A stretch of 64,000 bases of DNA from Anseongella ginsenosidimutans (GCF_008033235.1 NZ_CP042432.1:806001-870000); one strand, 5' to 3'; counted from the stretch's first letter, positions 1 through 8,483 are shown. Numbers and translations are program-made. Notes: generated by a model not told the origin, from the letters alone.

Positions 1-203
1 CCAGTTGCAGAAAGCTAATCCGTCTCTGATGAAAAAGTGGTAACGTTTTCATTGGTATCTGTAAGTTGTTACCCATCTCTTAGGCTTATTTGGTCTTTCT
101 TGAATTAATGTACTTTGATTACCTGTAAATATATTGCAAATTATTTTTCCGCAAACAGGGATAAATGACTGTTTGAATAAACAGGACTATTTATTTGTGT
201 ATT

Positions 204-346
204 CCGGAGTAAAGGGTCCCAGTAAACCGGAGTAAAGGGTCCCACTGTTTTAGGTATAAACTATGAGTGGAATCCGGCGAAGAAGTTCGGAGCCGGTGTG
301 TCATTCCGGCATAAGGGTCTCAAAAAATCCGGAGCAAAGGGCCCCA
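204..346. repeat. Four subterminal-type repeats, probable relic of an IS21-family end
   Basis: Four copies of a CCGGAGTAAAGGGTCCCA-like motif lie at 204-221, 227-244, 306-322 (degenerate) and 329-346. The first two and the last two are spaced 23 bp apart. Multiple short repeats inside the termini are typical of IS21-family elements, and the intact IS21 element at 31288-33916 shows the same design with a different motif. No transposase gene is left here, so I infer an orphan end. Positions 1-203 hold no gene or structure I can support. Confidence 0.45.
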
Positions 347-383
347 ATCGGAAGATGGGTAAAGTCACCATCGGGATTGATAA

Positions 384-565
384 ATGCCTCCTTGTCCGGC
401 TTGTATGCCTCCTATGCGATTCCTGTTCGTCAGGCCAGCGCTTTGCCTTCGGCTTCCTTCAGATTCCACCTCGCGATGGACACCCTTGCCGCTCGGCTAA
501 CAGTTCCCCTTACCGGGCCTGTAGAGGACTTCATCTCCGGGAGGGTTGCACCTTCGCGGGCGGGG
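384..565 (-). mobile_element. 5' relic (domain I start) of a second group II intron
   Basis: This stretch repeats about 180 bp of the first part of the intact intron (compare 2304-2486), with near identity over roughly 385-535. Read on the minus strand it begins directly after the last base of the intact intron, its first few bases no longer match the GTGTG start, and it stops after about 180 nt. It therefore looks like an older intron copy truncated on its 3' side, with a newer copy inserted at its 5' edge. No catalytic domain or reverse transcriptase remains. Confidence 0.7.
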
Positions 566-640
566 ATTGAGTAGGAGGCGAAATTGTTAGATTTCGCCGT
601 CCTCTCACACCACCGGACGTACGGTTCCGTATCCGGCGGT
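566..640 (-). ncRNA. Group II intron domains V and VI
   Basis: On the minus strand, CGCCGGATACGGAACCG pairs with GTACGTCCGGTGGTG to give a 34-nt hairpin of the domain V type. It carries a CGC triad, as in some class C introns, rather than AGC. The next hairpin pairs GGCGAAAT with ATTTCGCC around CTAAC and fits domain VI. The intron then ends in CTACTCAAT. The maturase stop codon lies inside domain V. Confidence 0.72.
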
Positions 641-2059
641 TCCAGTGCCTACTGTTTTCTTGTAAATCAAATATCTGTCCAGCAGGCTTTCTAAGCCAAG
701 GTGTCGGAAATACTTCTTAGGAAAGGCTTGATTCATGTGGCTGGCCCCGGAATTCCACCATGGGCCGCGGTCGTTGAACGAAGACTGAACAGCTCGCTCC
801 TCCGACAGCCCTGCGGCCATCAGACGCAGGCGTCTTGTCCACCTTCGTTTCCATTGCCGCCACTTGATCAGTCGTAACCGCCTGCGGATCCATTCATCCA
901 GCTCCTCCGCAATCCCTTTCATGTCCGCTATACGGTAATAATTCAGCCAGCCCCTGAGATGAGGGTTGAGCTGTTCAGTGATAAACCTTCCTATGTTTCT
1001 CCCTCTACCTTGCCTGAATAGCCTCTTGAGTTCCTGCCGGAGACGTCTCAGGCTCTCGGGGGATACCCGGATCCCCACCCCGCCTTTCTTCCAGTAGAAG
1101 CTGAAGCCCAGGAATTTTCGTTTTCCCAGACGATCTGCCTTGCTCTTTTCCTTGTTCACTTTCAGCCGCATCTTCCCTTCCAAAAAGCGTGTTAATGAGG
1201 CATATACCCGTTCCCCGGATTGCCTGGTTTTCACGTACACGTTGCAGTCATCAGCATATCGGACAAACTTATGGCCCCGCTTCTCCAACTCTTTGTCCAG
1301 TTCGTCTAATACGATATTGGACAACAGCGGCGATAGCGGTGACCCTTGAGGAGTGCCTTTACTGCGTGGTTCCAGCACCCCGCCCTCCATTATACCTGCT
1401 TTCAGGCAACGGTCTATCAGGCGGTGCAGCTGCCATTCTCCCCGGGTCTTTTCCATAATCCGGCTCATCAGTCTTCGGTGGTTGACCTCGTCAAAAAAGT
1501 TTGACAAGTCCATATCCACTACGTATTTGTAGCCCTGCTCCTGATAAGTCTTTGCTTGTTCAACTGCGGATGATGCCCTGCGCCCTGCACGGAAACCGTA
1601 GCTCTGATCTGAGAACGTGGGTTCCCAGATCGGACTCAATACTTGCTGGATAGCTTGTTGGATCAGCCGGTCGGTGACCGTGGGGATACCCAGCATTCGC
1701 TGGCCTCCTCCCGGCTTCGGTATGGTTACCTTCTTTACCGGCTGGGGGCAGTAGATGCCCCCTTCCAACTCTTCTTTGATTCGTTGCCAGTGTGTTTGGA
1801 GATACGGCCGCAGCTGGCTGACTTCCATCCCGTCTATCCCCGCCGAGCCTTTGTTGCCCACTACCTTTCGGTAGGCAAGCTCCATGTTCTCCTTACTAAC
1901 AATTTCCTCTATCAGATACTTCTTTACTGGGGTCGGATTTTCTACCGCGGGTATAGAAGTATCCGCACCAGGTGCTTTCCCGACCACTTCCGGTAGTCGT
2001 CCTTCACCCCTGGCCAAATGGCTTCCACCATTCGCTTCTGCTTCTTGCTTCTGTAACAT
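605..2059 (-). CDS. ltrA: Group II intron reverse transcriptase/maturase
   Basis: This protein reverse-transcribes the host intron RNA and assists its splicing. The 484-residue product has the full reverse transcriptase fold: an N-terminal RT0/RT1 region (NKGSAGIDG), the PQGSPLSPLLSN block and the YADD catalytic motif. These are followed by a maturase (X) region and a basic GIIM-type C-terminus (RRLRLIKWRQWKRRW). No HNH endonuclease domain is visible, as expected for class C introns, which rely on terminators and replication forks for targeting. The reading frame is intact. Its last codons and the stop (GTGGTGTGA) lie inside domain V of the ribozyme, so protein and RNA catalytic core share sequence. 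A start further upstream is possible but lacks support. Confidence 0.93.
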   Translation of the reverse strand: MLQKQEAEANGGSHLARGEGRLPEVVGKAPGADTSIPAVENPTPVKKYLIEEIVSKENMELAYRKVVGNKGSAGIDGMEVSQLRPYLQTHWQRIKEELEGGIYCPQPVKKVTIPKPGGGQRMLGIPTVTDRLIQQAIQQVLSPIWEPTFSDQSYGFRAGRRASSAVEQAKTYQEQGYKYVVDMDLSNFFDEVNHRRLMSRIMEKTRGEWQLHRLIDRCLKAGIMEGGVLEPRSKGTPQGSPLSPLLSNIVLDELDKELEKRGHKFVRYADDCNVYVKTRQSGERVYASLTRFLEGKMRLKVNKEKSKADRLGKRKFLGFSFYWKKGGVGIRVSPESLRRLRQELKRLFRQGRGRNIGRFITEQLNPHLRGWLNYYRIADMKGIAEELDEWIRRRLRLIKWRQWKRRWTRRLRLMAAGLSEERAVQSSFNDRGPWWNSGASHMNQAFPKKYFRHLGLESLLDRYLIYKKTVGTGTAGYGTVRPVV

Positions 2060-2487
2060 GATAGCTCCTTCCCGTAATCATTGGTTCGGCCCTTCGTTCC
2101 GGATAGTAGAACTACTATGGCCTCTGCTGACTCCTGATCGCTCAGCCGGATGTCTTCATCCGGGTTGTTCCTTACAGGGATACCGCACGTCCCCTCCGCT
2201 AACTTTCCGATCAGGTCTCCCCGGGTAATGCACAGCTCCTTCACGCTTATACCTGCCGCATCTACATCCATGCCTTCCGGATAAGTACAGGACTTTAGAG
2301 ATGATGGCCTCCTTGTCCGGCATGTATGCCTTATATGCGATTCCTGTTCGTCAGGCCAGCGCTTTGCCTTCGGCTTCCTTCAGATTCCACCTCGCGATGG
2401 ACACCCTTGCCGCTCGGCTAACAGTTCCCCTTACCGGGCCTGTAGAGGACTTTCACCTCCGAGAGGCTGTGCCCTGCCGGGCACACC

Positions 2488-2520
2488 AAAAAAAAAGGGA
2501 GCCTTTCGGCTCACCTTTTC
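2488..2520 (-). terminator. Rho-independent terminator, group II intron target
   Basis: On the minus strand a GAGCC-GAAA-GGCTC stem with an outer AAAAGG/CCTTTT extension is followed by nine T residues (2488-2496). The group II intron starts one base after the T run. The terminator fits the candidate small RNA read from about 2685. Confidence 0.8.
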
Positions 2521-2685
2521 CCCTTTGCTTATGAAAACAGAAATCGATAATGATTTGTCTTCCGCCGGGCGGCGGAAGACATCTCTAACCTAAACCAAAA
2601 CGGTCTTTCAACCACACAATTCCACTTCACTATTTAAGACGGGCTAATCAGTCACCTGGTTGCACCGCTTGTTTCTTTCTGATGA
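2488..2685 (-). ncRNA. Candidate small RNA divergent from the histidine kinase operon
   Basis: A minus-strand -7 box TACCTTTG (2691-2698) would start a transcript near 2685 that ends at the strong terminator at 2488-2520, giving about 200 nt. Inside is a perfect GTCTTCCGCC/GGCGGAAGAC hairpin (2557-2580 region). The only ORF is 17 codons (2529-2582, [17 protein letters not shown]), so a leader peptide is an alternative. No -33 TTG is visible. The upstream side faces the TGTTAA array at 2720-2756. I recognise no known RNA family; a regulated sRNA is inference. Confidence 0.4.
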
Positions 2686-2719
2686 CAATTCAAAGGTAAG
2701 GCTTCGCGTACGGGGAATA

Positions 2720-2756
2720 TGTTAATGCCTTGTTAAGAAGTGTTAAAAAGTGTTAA
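2720..2756 (+). promoter_or_regulatory. Array of four TGTTAA half-sites, likely response-regulator operator
   Basis: TGTTAA occurs at 2720-2725, 2731-2736, 2741-2746 and 2751-2756, with spacings of 11, 10 and 10 bp. All copies are on one face of the helix, the pattern used by OmpR/PhoB-type regulators. The array lies between the two divergent -7 boxes at 2691 (minus) and 2785 (plus). Neither promoter has a good -33 element, which fits activation by a bound regulator. The regulator encoded at 4676-5368 is the obvious candidate. Confidence 0.55.
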
Positions 2757-2784
2757 AGCTCCTCTCCCGCCTCCTTGCATCTGT

Positions 2785-2792
2785 TATCTTTG
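2785..2792 (+). promoter_or_regulatory. -7 box of the histidine kinase/response regulator operon
   Basis: TATCTTTG matches the Bacteroidota TAnnTTTG box. The next ATG (2796) begins four bases after it, so the mRNA would be leaderless or nearly so. There is no TTG at the expected -33 position. Confidence 0.6.
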
Positions 2793-2795
2793 TAT

Positions 2796-4679
2796 ATGGC
2801 GAAAAAGGGATTGTTACTGATCGTGCTTATGATGAGCGTTGCGTTGCTGGGATTGATTGGCATGCAAGCTTATTATATTTCCGAATCTTATAAGCTGAAC
2901 GCCCGGCTCTTTGACCAAAGTGTAGTCACCGCGCTGAACAATGTTTCCACGAAAATTGAAAAAGCGGACGCGGCGCGGTTTATGAAAGATAAGATCGCTC
3001 CCTTTGAACTTCCGGAGTTTCCGCGCTTTGATAAAGAATTTTTCATGACAGGTGCTTCCGGCAACAGGGCGTCCCGCGAATCCGGGGTGCCGGCCATCGT
3101 GACGGTTCAGCCCTTCAAAGGGGTAAACATTATCTCCCGCCGTGATCCCGGGGGTAATTTCAGCACAGAAATTTCCTTTAACCTGTATGGTTTAAAAATA
3201 CTGTCCCTGCCGGAATTCATACAGTTCCTGGAAACCACGGTAAGTACGCAAATCGCTTACCGGGATGGCCAGATGTACTACAAGGAAAGCCCGCCGTTCG
3301 GCATTACGCCGGGGGAACTGCGGAAAAAGGTGCTTGAACACCGGGAAATTGTAGAGAAACAGCTAACCAACAGCTCTTTGGCAGACAGAAAGGCCGCGGA
3401 GGACATTCGCTTTTTACAGATCATGGCCGGCGGGCAGGTACAACCCATTACCTCGGAAGAACTGCAAAAGATCCAGCAGCAAATGGCCGCCGCTTCCAGG
3501 CAGCAGCAGAACTTTGCCTCGCCCGGAAACCTGGAACTGGAATGGAAAAAGTTCATAGATTCCCTGGAAAACTTCGAACAGCGGGTAAAGGTATTCGAGG
3601 AACTGGCCGCCGAAATGCAAAGTATGCATTTGCCCCTGGAGGAAAGGATCAATCCCAAACTGATCGATTCACTACTTAGAAACGAACTGCAAAGCCAGGG
3701 CATTACCCTTGCTTACAATATTGAGATCCGCACGGCGGGAAACGATTCGCTCCTGTTCGCCAGCCATCAAACCGGGGGAAATGATCCGGAAGTGTACAAA
3801 GCGGCGCTCTTTCCCCAGGATGTCGTAAAAGGCACTTCCGGCGAGCTGATACTGAAGATCCCGAATAAGGACCGTTACCTGATCCGGAAGATGAACGTAC
3901 TCACGGGCTCTTCGGGCGCGCTGATACTGGTGATCATCGTTTGTTTTGCCCTCACCATTTATTCCATGCTGCGTCAGAAAAAACTTTCCCGGATGAAAAG
4001 CGATTTCATCAATAATATGACGCATGAGTTCAAAACCCCGGTGTCAACGATCATGCTCGCCAGCGAAGCGCTCAAAGACGAGGACATGAGCGCCAACAAG
4101 GACCAGGTACTGAGGTACGCGGGTATCATTTATGACGAGAACCTTCGCCTGGGAAGCTATGTGGAACGCGTGCTGAATATGGCACGCCTTGAGAAAAGTG
4201 ATTTTCGTGTGGAAAGGAACGAAGTAACGATGAACGAACTGGTCAATGCAGTGGTTGACAGCATGGACCTGCAGCTGCAAAAGAAAAAAGCGAATGTGGA
4301 ACTCAACCTGGAGGCAGAGGAGGATTGCATCATCGGGGATGAACTGCATCTTTCCAACGTCATTTACAACCTGGTTGAAAACGCGATAAAATATTCTGCG
4401 GGGGAACCCGGCGTGATTATTCGCACGGAGAACCAGGACGAACAGTTAAAAATAACCGTGGCTGACCAGGGCATAGGAATGAGCAAGGAACAGCGAAAAA
4501 AGATATTTGAAAAATTTTACCGGGCCCAGTCAGGTAATTTACATGATGTAAAAGGTTTCGGACTTGGATTAAGTTACGTAAATTCGATCGTGAAACTGCT
4601 CGATGGAGAAATTAAAGTGCGGAGCGAATTGAACAAGGGTAGTGAATTCGAAATTACGTTTCCTTTAGCAAGATCATGA
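2796..4679 (+). CDS. Sensor histidine kinase, RprX-like
   Basis: Membrane kinase of a two-component system. Transmembrane helices lie at about residues 5-27 and 371-392 and enclose a roughly 340-residue periplasmic region with no domain I recognise. HisKA follows, with the phosphorylated His in NNMTHEFKTP (H410). The HATPase has the N box NLVENAIKYS, DQGIGMS and GFGLGLSY. The large periplasmic domain resembles RprX-type kinases of Bacteroidota. The start at 2796 is preferred to an in-frame TTG at 2775 because the -7 box at 2785-2792 would otherwise be coding. The stop overlaps the response regulator start by 4 bp, so they are translated together. Confidence 0.88.
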   Translation: MAKKGLLLIVLMMSVALLGLIGMQAYYISESYKLNARLFDQSVVTALNNVSTKIEKADAARFMKDKIAPFELPEFPRFDKEFFMTGASGNRASRESGVPAIVTVQPFKGVNIISRRDPGGNFSTEISFNLYGLKILSLPEFIQFLETTVSTQIAYRDGQMYYKESPPFGITPGELRKKVLEHREIVEKQLTNSSLADRKAAEDIRFLQIMAGGQVQPITSEELQKIQQQMAAASRQQQNFASPGNLELEWKKFIDSLENFEQRVKVFEELAAEMQSMHLPLEERINPKLIDSLLRNELQSQGITLAYNIEIRTAGNDSLLFASHQTGGNDPEVYKAALFPQDVVKGTSGELILKIPNKDRYLIRKMNVLTGSSGALILVIIVCFALTIYSMLRQKKLSRMKSDFINNMTHEFKTPVSTIMLASEALKDEDMSANKDQVLRYAGIIYDENLRLGSYVERVLNMARLEKSDFRVERNEVTMNELVNAVVDSMDLQLQKKKANVELNLEAEEDCIIGDELHLSNVIYNLVENAIKYSAGEPGVIIRTENQDEQLKITVADQGIGMSKEQRKKIFEKFYRAQSGNLHDVKGFGLGLSYVNSIVKLLDGEIKVRSELNKGSEFEITFPLARS

Positions 4680-5368
4680 GCCCCAAAATACTCCTCGTAG
4701 AAGACGACCCCAACCTTGGTACCCTCCTGGAAGAATACCTGAAACTGAAGGGAAATTATGAAGTAACGCTGTGTACTGACGGGGAAGAAGCCATCAGGGC
4801 TTTTCACAGCCAGTCTTTTGACCTTTGCATACTGGATGTAATGATGCCAAAAAAAGACGGTTTCGCAGTAGGGCGCGAGATCCGGCAAGTAAACGCCGGC
4901 ATCCCCATCATATTCGCCACCGCCAAATCCATGATGGAAGACAAGACCGAAGGATTCAGCCTCGGCGGCGACGACTACATTACCAAGCCTTTCCGGATCG
5001 AAGAATTACTCCTGCGAATTAAAGCGCTCCTGAAACGGACCCGGCAGGATACCCCGGAACAAAATCAGGAAACCACGATATTCCGGATTGGGAAATATGA
5101 ATTTGACTACCCCAGTCAGGTCCTGCGGATCAACGGAAAAGAACAGAAAATGTCCGGAAAGGAAGCCGAATTGCTGCGCCTGCTTTGCCTGCATGCCGGT
5201 CAGTTGCTGGCCCGGGAAGAAGCCCTGCTAACCATCTGGAACAACGACAATTACTTCACCGGCAGAAGCATGGACGTCTTCCTGAGCAAGCTCCGGAAAT
5301 ACCTGAAAGACGACCCGAATGTGGAAATCCTGAACGTCCACGGCAAAGGCTACCGGCTGGTCTGCTAA
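4676..5368 (+). CDS. OmpR-family response regulator, RprY-like
   Basis: DNA-binding partner of the preceding kinase. The receiver domain (residues 4-118) has the acidic pair EDD at 9-11, phosphoacceptor D54 in LDVMMPKKDG, FATAKS and ITKPF. The winged helix (about 130-228) ends RSMDVFLSKLRKYL...NVHGKGYRLV, typical of OmpR/PhoB proteins. The 230-residue length is normal for the family. The ATGA overlap with the kinase gene indicates one operon. Four TGTTAA half-sites upstream of the operon have OmpR-type spacing, which suggests autoregulation (inference). The target genes are not shown by the sequence. Confidence 0.92.
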   Translation: MSPKILLVEDDPNLGTLLEEYLKLKGNYEVTLCTDGEEAIRAFHSQSFDLCILDVMMPKKDGFAVGREIRQVNAGIPIIFATAKSMMEDKTEGFSLGGDDYITKPFRIEELLLRIKALLKRTRQDTPEQNQETTIFRIGKYEFDYPSQVLRINGKEQKMSGKEAELLRLLCLHAGQLLAREEALLTIWNNDNYFTGRSMDVFLSKLRKYLKDDPNVEILNVHGKGYRLVC

Positions 5369-5429
5369 CCCGGCCGGCCGGCTATTCACCTAACTTAAAA
5401 GCTTTTCAAGTTCGTCAGCCAATAACTTC

Positions 5430-6059
5430 TTACTTCTCCAGGTTCCCGATCAGCTTTTCTTCTATCTCGCCTTCCAGGTATTGATGCTACTGCTGTATGC
5501 CCAGAAATTCAAAAACATAAGGGTCTTTGATAATGTCTTCCGGCTTTTGAATATCTACTCCTTTATTGGCGATTGCCAAAACGCCTGGTTTATCTTTGCT
5601 TAGCGCCAATCGGTGAAACAGCATGCTTTTCATCTGGCGCTTTAGTTCGCGGACACTCCATCGTTCCTTTTCACATTGCTTGATATAAAAGCTGATTTCC
5701 AGGTCGTTGTCTGCCTTGAGTATCTCAAAATAATGGCTCCAGCGCAATTGGTGAGACAGTGTCTCACTTTTTGGGAACGAGCGAAAAAACTTGCGCATAT
5801 ATACCAGATTGGATCGACTAAAGCCTTTTCCATATGCCAGAGTCAAATCGCGCGAAAGTTTATCGAGCAATTCGCGGCCATAATCTGATTTCTGCTTTCC
5901 GCCTTGTTCAAACTCTACAATGTGCCTCCCGATATGCCAGTAGGTATGCACGAGAATGGTATTGACGGCGCGGCCAGCCTGTTCACGCCCTTTTTGCAAT
6001 AGCTCATCTATCCGTTTTTTGAGCGATTGGTATTCTCCGCCGTTTTCAACTAGTTTCAT
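5430..6059 (-). pseudogene. Truncated YhcG/DUF1016-type nuclease gene
   Basis: The N-terminal DUF1016/YhcG domain (YWHIGRHIVEFEQGG, YGRELLDKLS, SRSNLVYMRKFF) is well kept for 190 residues to PYVFEFLGIQQ. A TAG then interrupts at 5487-5489. The same frame continues for 18 codons of family-like sequence (HQYLEGEIEEKLIGNLEK) to a TAA at 5430-5432. The C-terminal PD-(D/E)XK nuclease half, about 150 residues in the family, is missing. So this is a gene with both a nonsense change and a 3' deletion. YhcG-like proteins often accompany restriction-modification loci, but none is seen here. Confidence 0.8.
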
Positions 6060-6139
6060 TGAGCGAATATTAGCGTAAATAGATTGTATAGACGTGCGGC
6101 AAGGACTAAAAAATCCGCTTTTTTATGTATGTTTAAGGT

Positions 6140-7978
6140 ATGGCTAAAATCTACTTTCCTTCCCTGGAATCACTGCTGGATGATTTTATGGCGGTACTCA
6201 GGCGTTTCCCTTTGGAGCTGGTATTTGCCCTGGCGGGAACCTGTGCGGCAATTCAATCTACGCTGCCGGGTCATGAACATACTGATACGGCCTGGATACG
6301 GGTGATCATGTGCGGTAACCTTGGATTGGTGTTTAGTCTTTCTGCCAGCACCTTTGCGACGTCCCTGCGGACAAAGGCGATCGTGACCTGGCTGCTGCGG
6401 GCGCTTGTTCTGGGGTTGGCTGTATTTTATTTTTTCAGGCTTCCCGCCATTTTACGTGATGAGGATATTTACAGGTTCTTCCTGTTTGCTGCAGCGGGGC
6501 ATGTCCTTGTATCCGTGGCGCCCTTTTGGGAGCGCGGAAATATCGGCAGTTTCTGGTTTTATAATAAAACGCTGTTCCTTCGTTTTCTTACGGCCGTCTT
6601 ATATTCCGCCGTACTTTTCGCCGGCCTCTCAATAGCGCTGCTGGCCCTGGACGAATTGTTTGGGGTTACGATAGAAGGGGAAGTGTATTTCCGGTTATGG
6701 ATGGTGATCGCAGGGCTGTTCAACACCCTCATGTTCCTGGCAGGAGTACCGGTTCAGCCACTGGAAAAGAAAACGGAAGAAGCTTATCCGAAAGCCTTAA
6801 AGGTATTTACCCAGTACGTGCTGATTCCCCTGGTGAGCATTTATGTGCTGATCCTGCTGGCTTATGAACTCAAGATCATTGTGCAATGGGACCTGCCACG
6901 AGGCTGGGTATCCAACCTGATCATCGCCTTCGCCGTTTTCGGGGTACTCTCGCTCCTGCTCGTATTCCCGGTACGAAATTCCTCGGAAAACAAATGGATC
7001 ACCTGGTACGGGAAAACTTTTCACTGGATCCTGCTGCCCCTGGTAGGCTTGCTTTTCCTGGCAATTGGCAAGCGGATATCCGAATATGGTTTCACGGAAG
7101 AACGGTTCATTGTATTGATTACCGGGGTCTGGCTTTTATTTACGGCAGTCTATTTTCTGTCGGGGCGAAGGGATAATATTAAGATGATCCCTGCTTCGCT
7201 CATTATTTTTATCCTGTTCACCCTTACGCTGGCCTTTCCTGTTTCCGCAGATAGCCAAATGCAGCGGCTGTTTGCCGTTTTTGAACGGAATAATATGCTG
7301 GAAACCGGCGAATCCGGCACTAGCGATACTGTACGCGTAGTCCCGGCGCAGAAACAACCTTCCGAAGAGGACCGGAAGGAAATCACTTCTATTGTTACCT
7401 ACCTTTACCAGATGCATGGCTTAGAGCCTTTCAGGGGGCATTTTACCGGCCTTTCGGAAGAAAAGCTGGAACTTTACGCCTATAATTTTACCGACAATCT
7501 GCTCAAAAGCCTCCAGGTCGCCCCCGCTTACCGGTGGGATACCTTTCCCGGGCTTGACGGAATCCGTTTTTTCAACGTTTCTTTAAAAAGCGATACGGCG
7601 ATTCCAATAACCGGTTTTGATTTCCAGCTGAACAAAGAGCTTCCCGGAAGAAGGGATGAATTCCATGCGGGCGATCATTCGATCACAGAGGAGCTGCTCC
7701 CGAAAGAAATGTCAGCTGCCCTGGTTATTGACAAGGTTGACACCCTTCGTTTTGACCTGGAACCCCTGATAAATACGCTGTTACAGGAATATATAAAGAC
7801 ACAAAGGGGTGCATCAAGCATCAACCCGGAAGAAGCCTCACTGGAAAAGGAAACGGACCGGTATAAAGTACGGCTGTACCTGCTGAGCGTCTCAGGCCAT
7901 GTAAATGAACAAGGTGTGATCGATACCACCTCTTCACTGAATATTCAAACGGGGTACCTGCTGAAGTTTAAAAACTGA
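6140..7978 (+). CDS. DUF4153-type integral membrane protein
   Basis: A 612-residue protein whose first about 390 residues form many hydrophobic helices (for example FPLELVFALAGTCAAIQ and FLTAVLYSAVLFAGLSIALLAL), followed by a hydrophilic C-terminal third. The pattern and the sequence around RFPLELVFAL fit the DUF4153 family of Bacteroidota, for which no biochemical role is known to me. The C-terminal part, with acidic and polar residues, probably lies outside the membrane. It converges on the DUF192 gene and overlaps its end by 11 bp. Start ATG 6140 gives the expected N-terminus. Confidence 0.75.
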   Translation: MAKIYFPSLESLLDDFMAVLRRFPLELVFALAGTCAAIQSTLPGHEHTDTAWIRVIMCGNLGLVFSLSASTFATSLRTKAIVTWLLRALVLGLAVFYFFRLPAILRDEDIYRFFLFAAAGHVLVSVAPFWERGNIGSFWFYNKTLFLRFLTAVLYSAVLFAGLSIALLALDELFGVTIEGEVYFRLWMVIAGLFNTLMFLAGVPVQPLEKKTEEAYPKALKVFTQYVLIPLVSIYVLILLAYELKIIVQWDLPRGWVSNLIIAFAVFGVLSLLLVFPVRNSSENKWITWYGKTFHWILLPLVGLLFLAIGKRISEYGFTEERFIVLITGVWLLFTAVYFLSGRRDNIKMIPASLIIFILFTLTLAFPVSADSQMQRLFAVFERNNMLETGESGTSDTVRVVPAQKQPSEEDRKEITSIVTYLYQMHGLEPFRGHFTGLSEEKLELYAYNFTDNLLKSLQVAPAYRWDTFPGLDGIRFFNVSLKSDTAIPITGFDFQLNKELPGRRDEFHAGDHSITEELLPKEMSAALVIDKVDTLRFDLEPLINTLLQEYIKTQRGASSINPEEASLEKETDRYKVRLYLLSVSGHVNEQGVIDTTSSLNIQTGYLLKFKN

Positions 7979-8483
7979 TCTTGTCGCCTTTGCCGATCCC
8001 GTATTTATCGCTGAAGCCCGCTACCACTTCTACTACATACTGCGCGGGCGCGCCGGATGGAATGCTTTCCGTAGATTGCGGTTTGGCATACTTTCCGATA
8101 GACACTATTTCCTTTTCGGCGTTGACGTAAATAATATCCAGGGCTATATAGGTATTTTTCATCCAGAAGCCCTTTTCTTCTTCCTGCTTGCCGATGAACA
8201 GCATTCCCTGGCTCTCCTGCATATCCCGGCGGTACATCAAACCTATTTCGTGTTCTTCAGGGGTTTCCGCCTTTTCAATGTCAATGGTGATGACCTTTTC
8301 ACCGGTTTCGCCATCAATAAAGGTAAGCTCCCCCTCCTTTTTGAATGAATTACCGGTGTGTTCCAGGAGGATTCCCGCTTTTTTTTCGGGTTTGTATAAG
8401 TACAGGTAATAGACCCCTGTGGAAACGGCGGCCAGCAAGAAGAGGCCAACAAAAATACGGACATTACGCCGGGCGTTACTCAT
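7968..8483 (-). CDS. DUF192 family exported/membrane-anchored protein
   Basis: The 171-residue product has an N-terminal membrane anchor or uncleaved signal (residues 8-29, VRIFVGLFLLAAVSTGVYYL) and a DUF192 domain at about 55-170. The domain shows the hallmark LMYRRDM, GMLFIG, FWMKNTYIALDIIYV and VVEVVAGFSDKYGI segments. DUF192 proteins are small beta-barrel proteins of unclear function, usually in the cell envelope. The gene is divergent from the TIGR00266 gene with about 50 bp between them, and its end overlaps the DUF4153 gene tail to tail. Confidence 0.88.
   Translation of the reverse strand: MSNARRNVRIFVGLFLLAAVSTGVYYLYLYKPEKKAGILLEHTGNSFKKEGELTFIDGETGEKVITIDIEKAETPEEHEIGLMYRRDMQESQGMLFIGKQEEEKGFWMKNTYIALDIIYVNAEKEIVSIGKYAKPQSTESIPSGAPAQYVVEVVAGFSDKYGIGKGDKISF

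Larger units (their letters stand above)
566..2486 (-). mobile_element. Group II intron, class C-like, apparently complete
   Basis: A self-splicing ribozyme and retroelement of about 1.92 kb on the minus strand. The 5' end at 2486 reads GTGTGCCCGGC and is followed by a domain-I-like segment. The reverse transcriptase gene (605-2059) lies inside. A domain-V-like hairpin (about 607-640) and a domain VI hairpin (about 571-604) precede a 3' end in CTCAAT at 566. It sits directly 3' of a rho-independent terminator at 2488-2516, the usual target of bacterial class C introns. The boundaries come from motif reading, so an error of a few bases is possible at each end. Confidence 0.8.

Noticed and set aside
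263-574. Open frames of 90-103 codons on the plus strand
   Set aside because: They run antisense through the group II intron relic and IS-like repeats; the same peptide recurs at 2301-2534 because the intron RNA sequence is duplicated.
1942-2271. 109-codon frame upstream of the maturase on the minus strand
   Set aside because: It lies in the ribozyme part of the intron before the maturase start and has no protein-like pattern.
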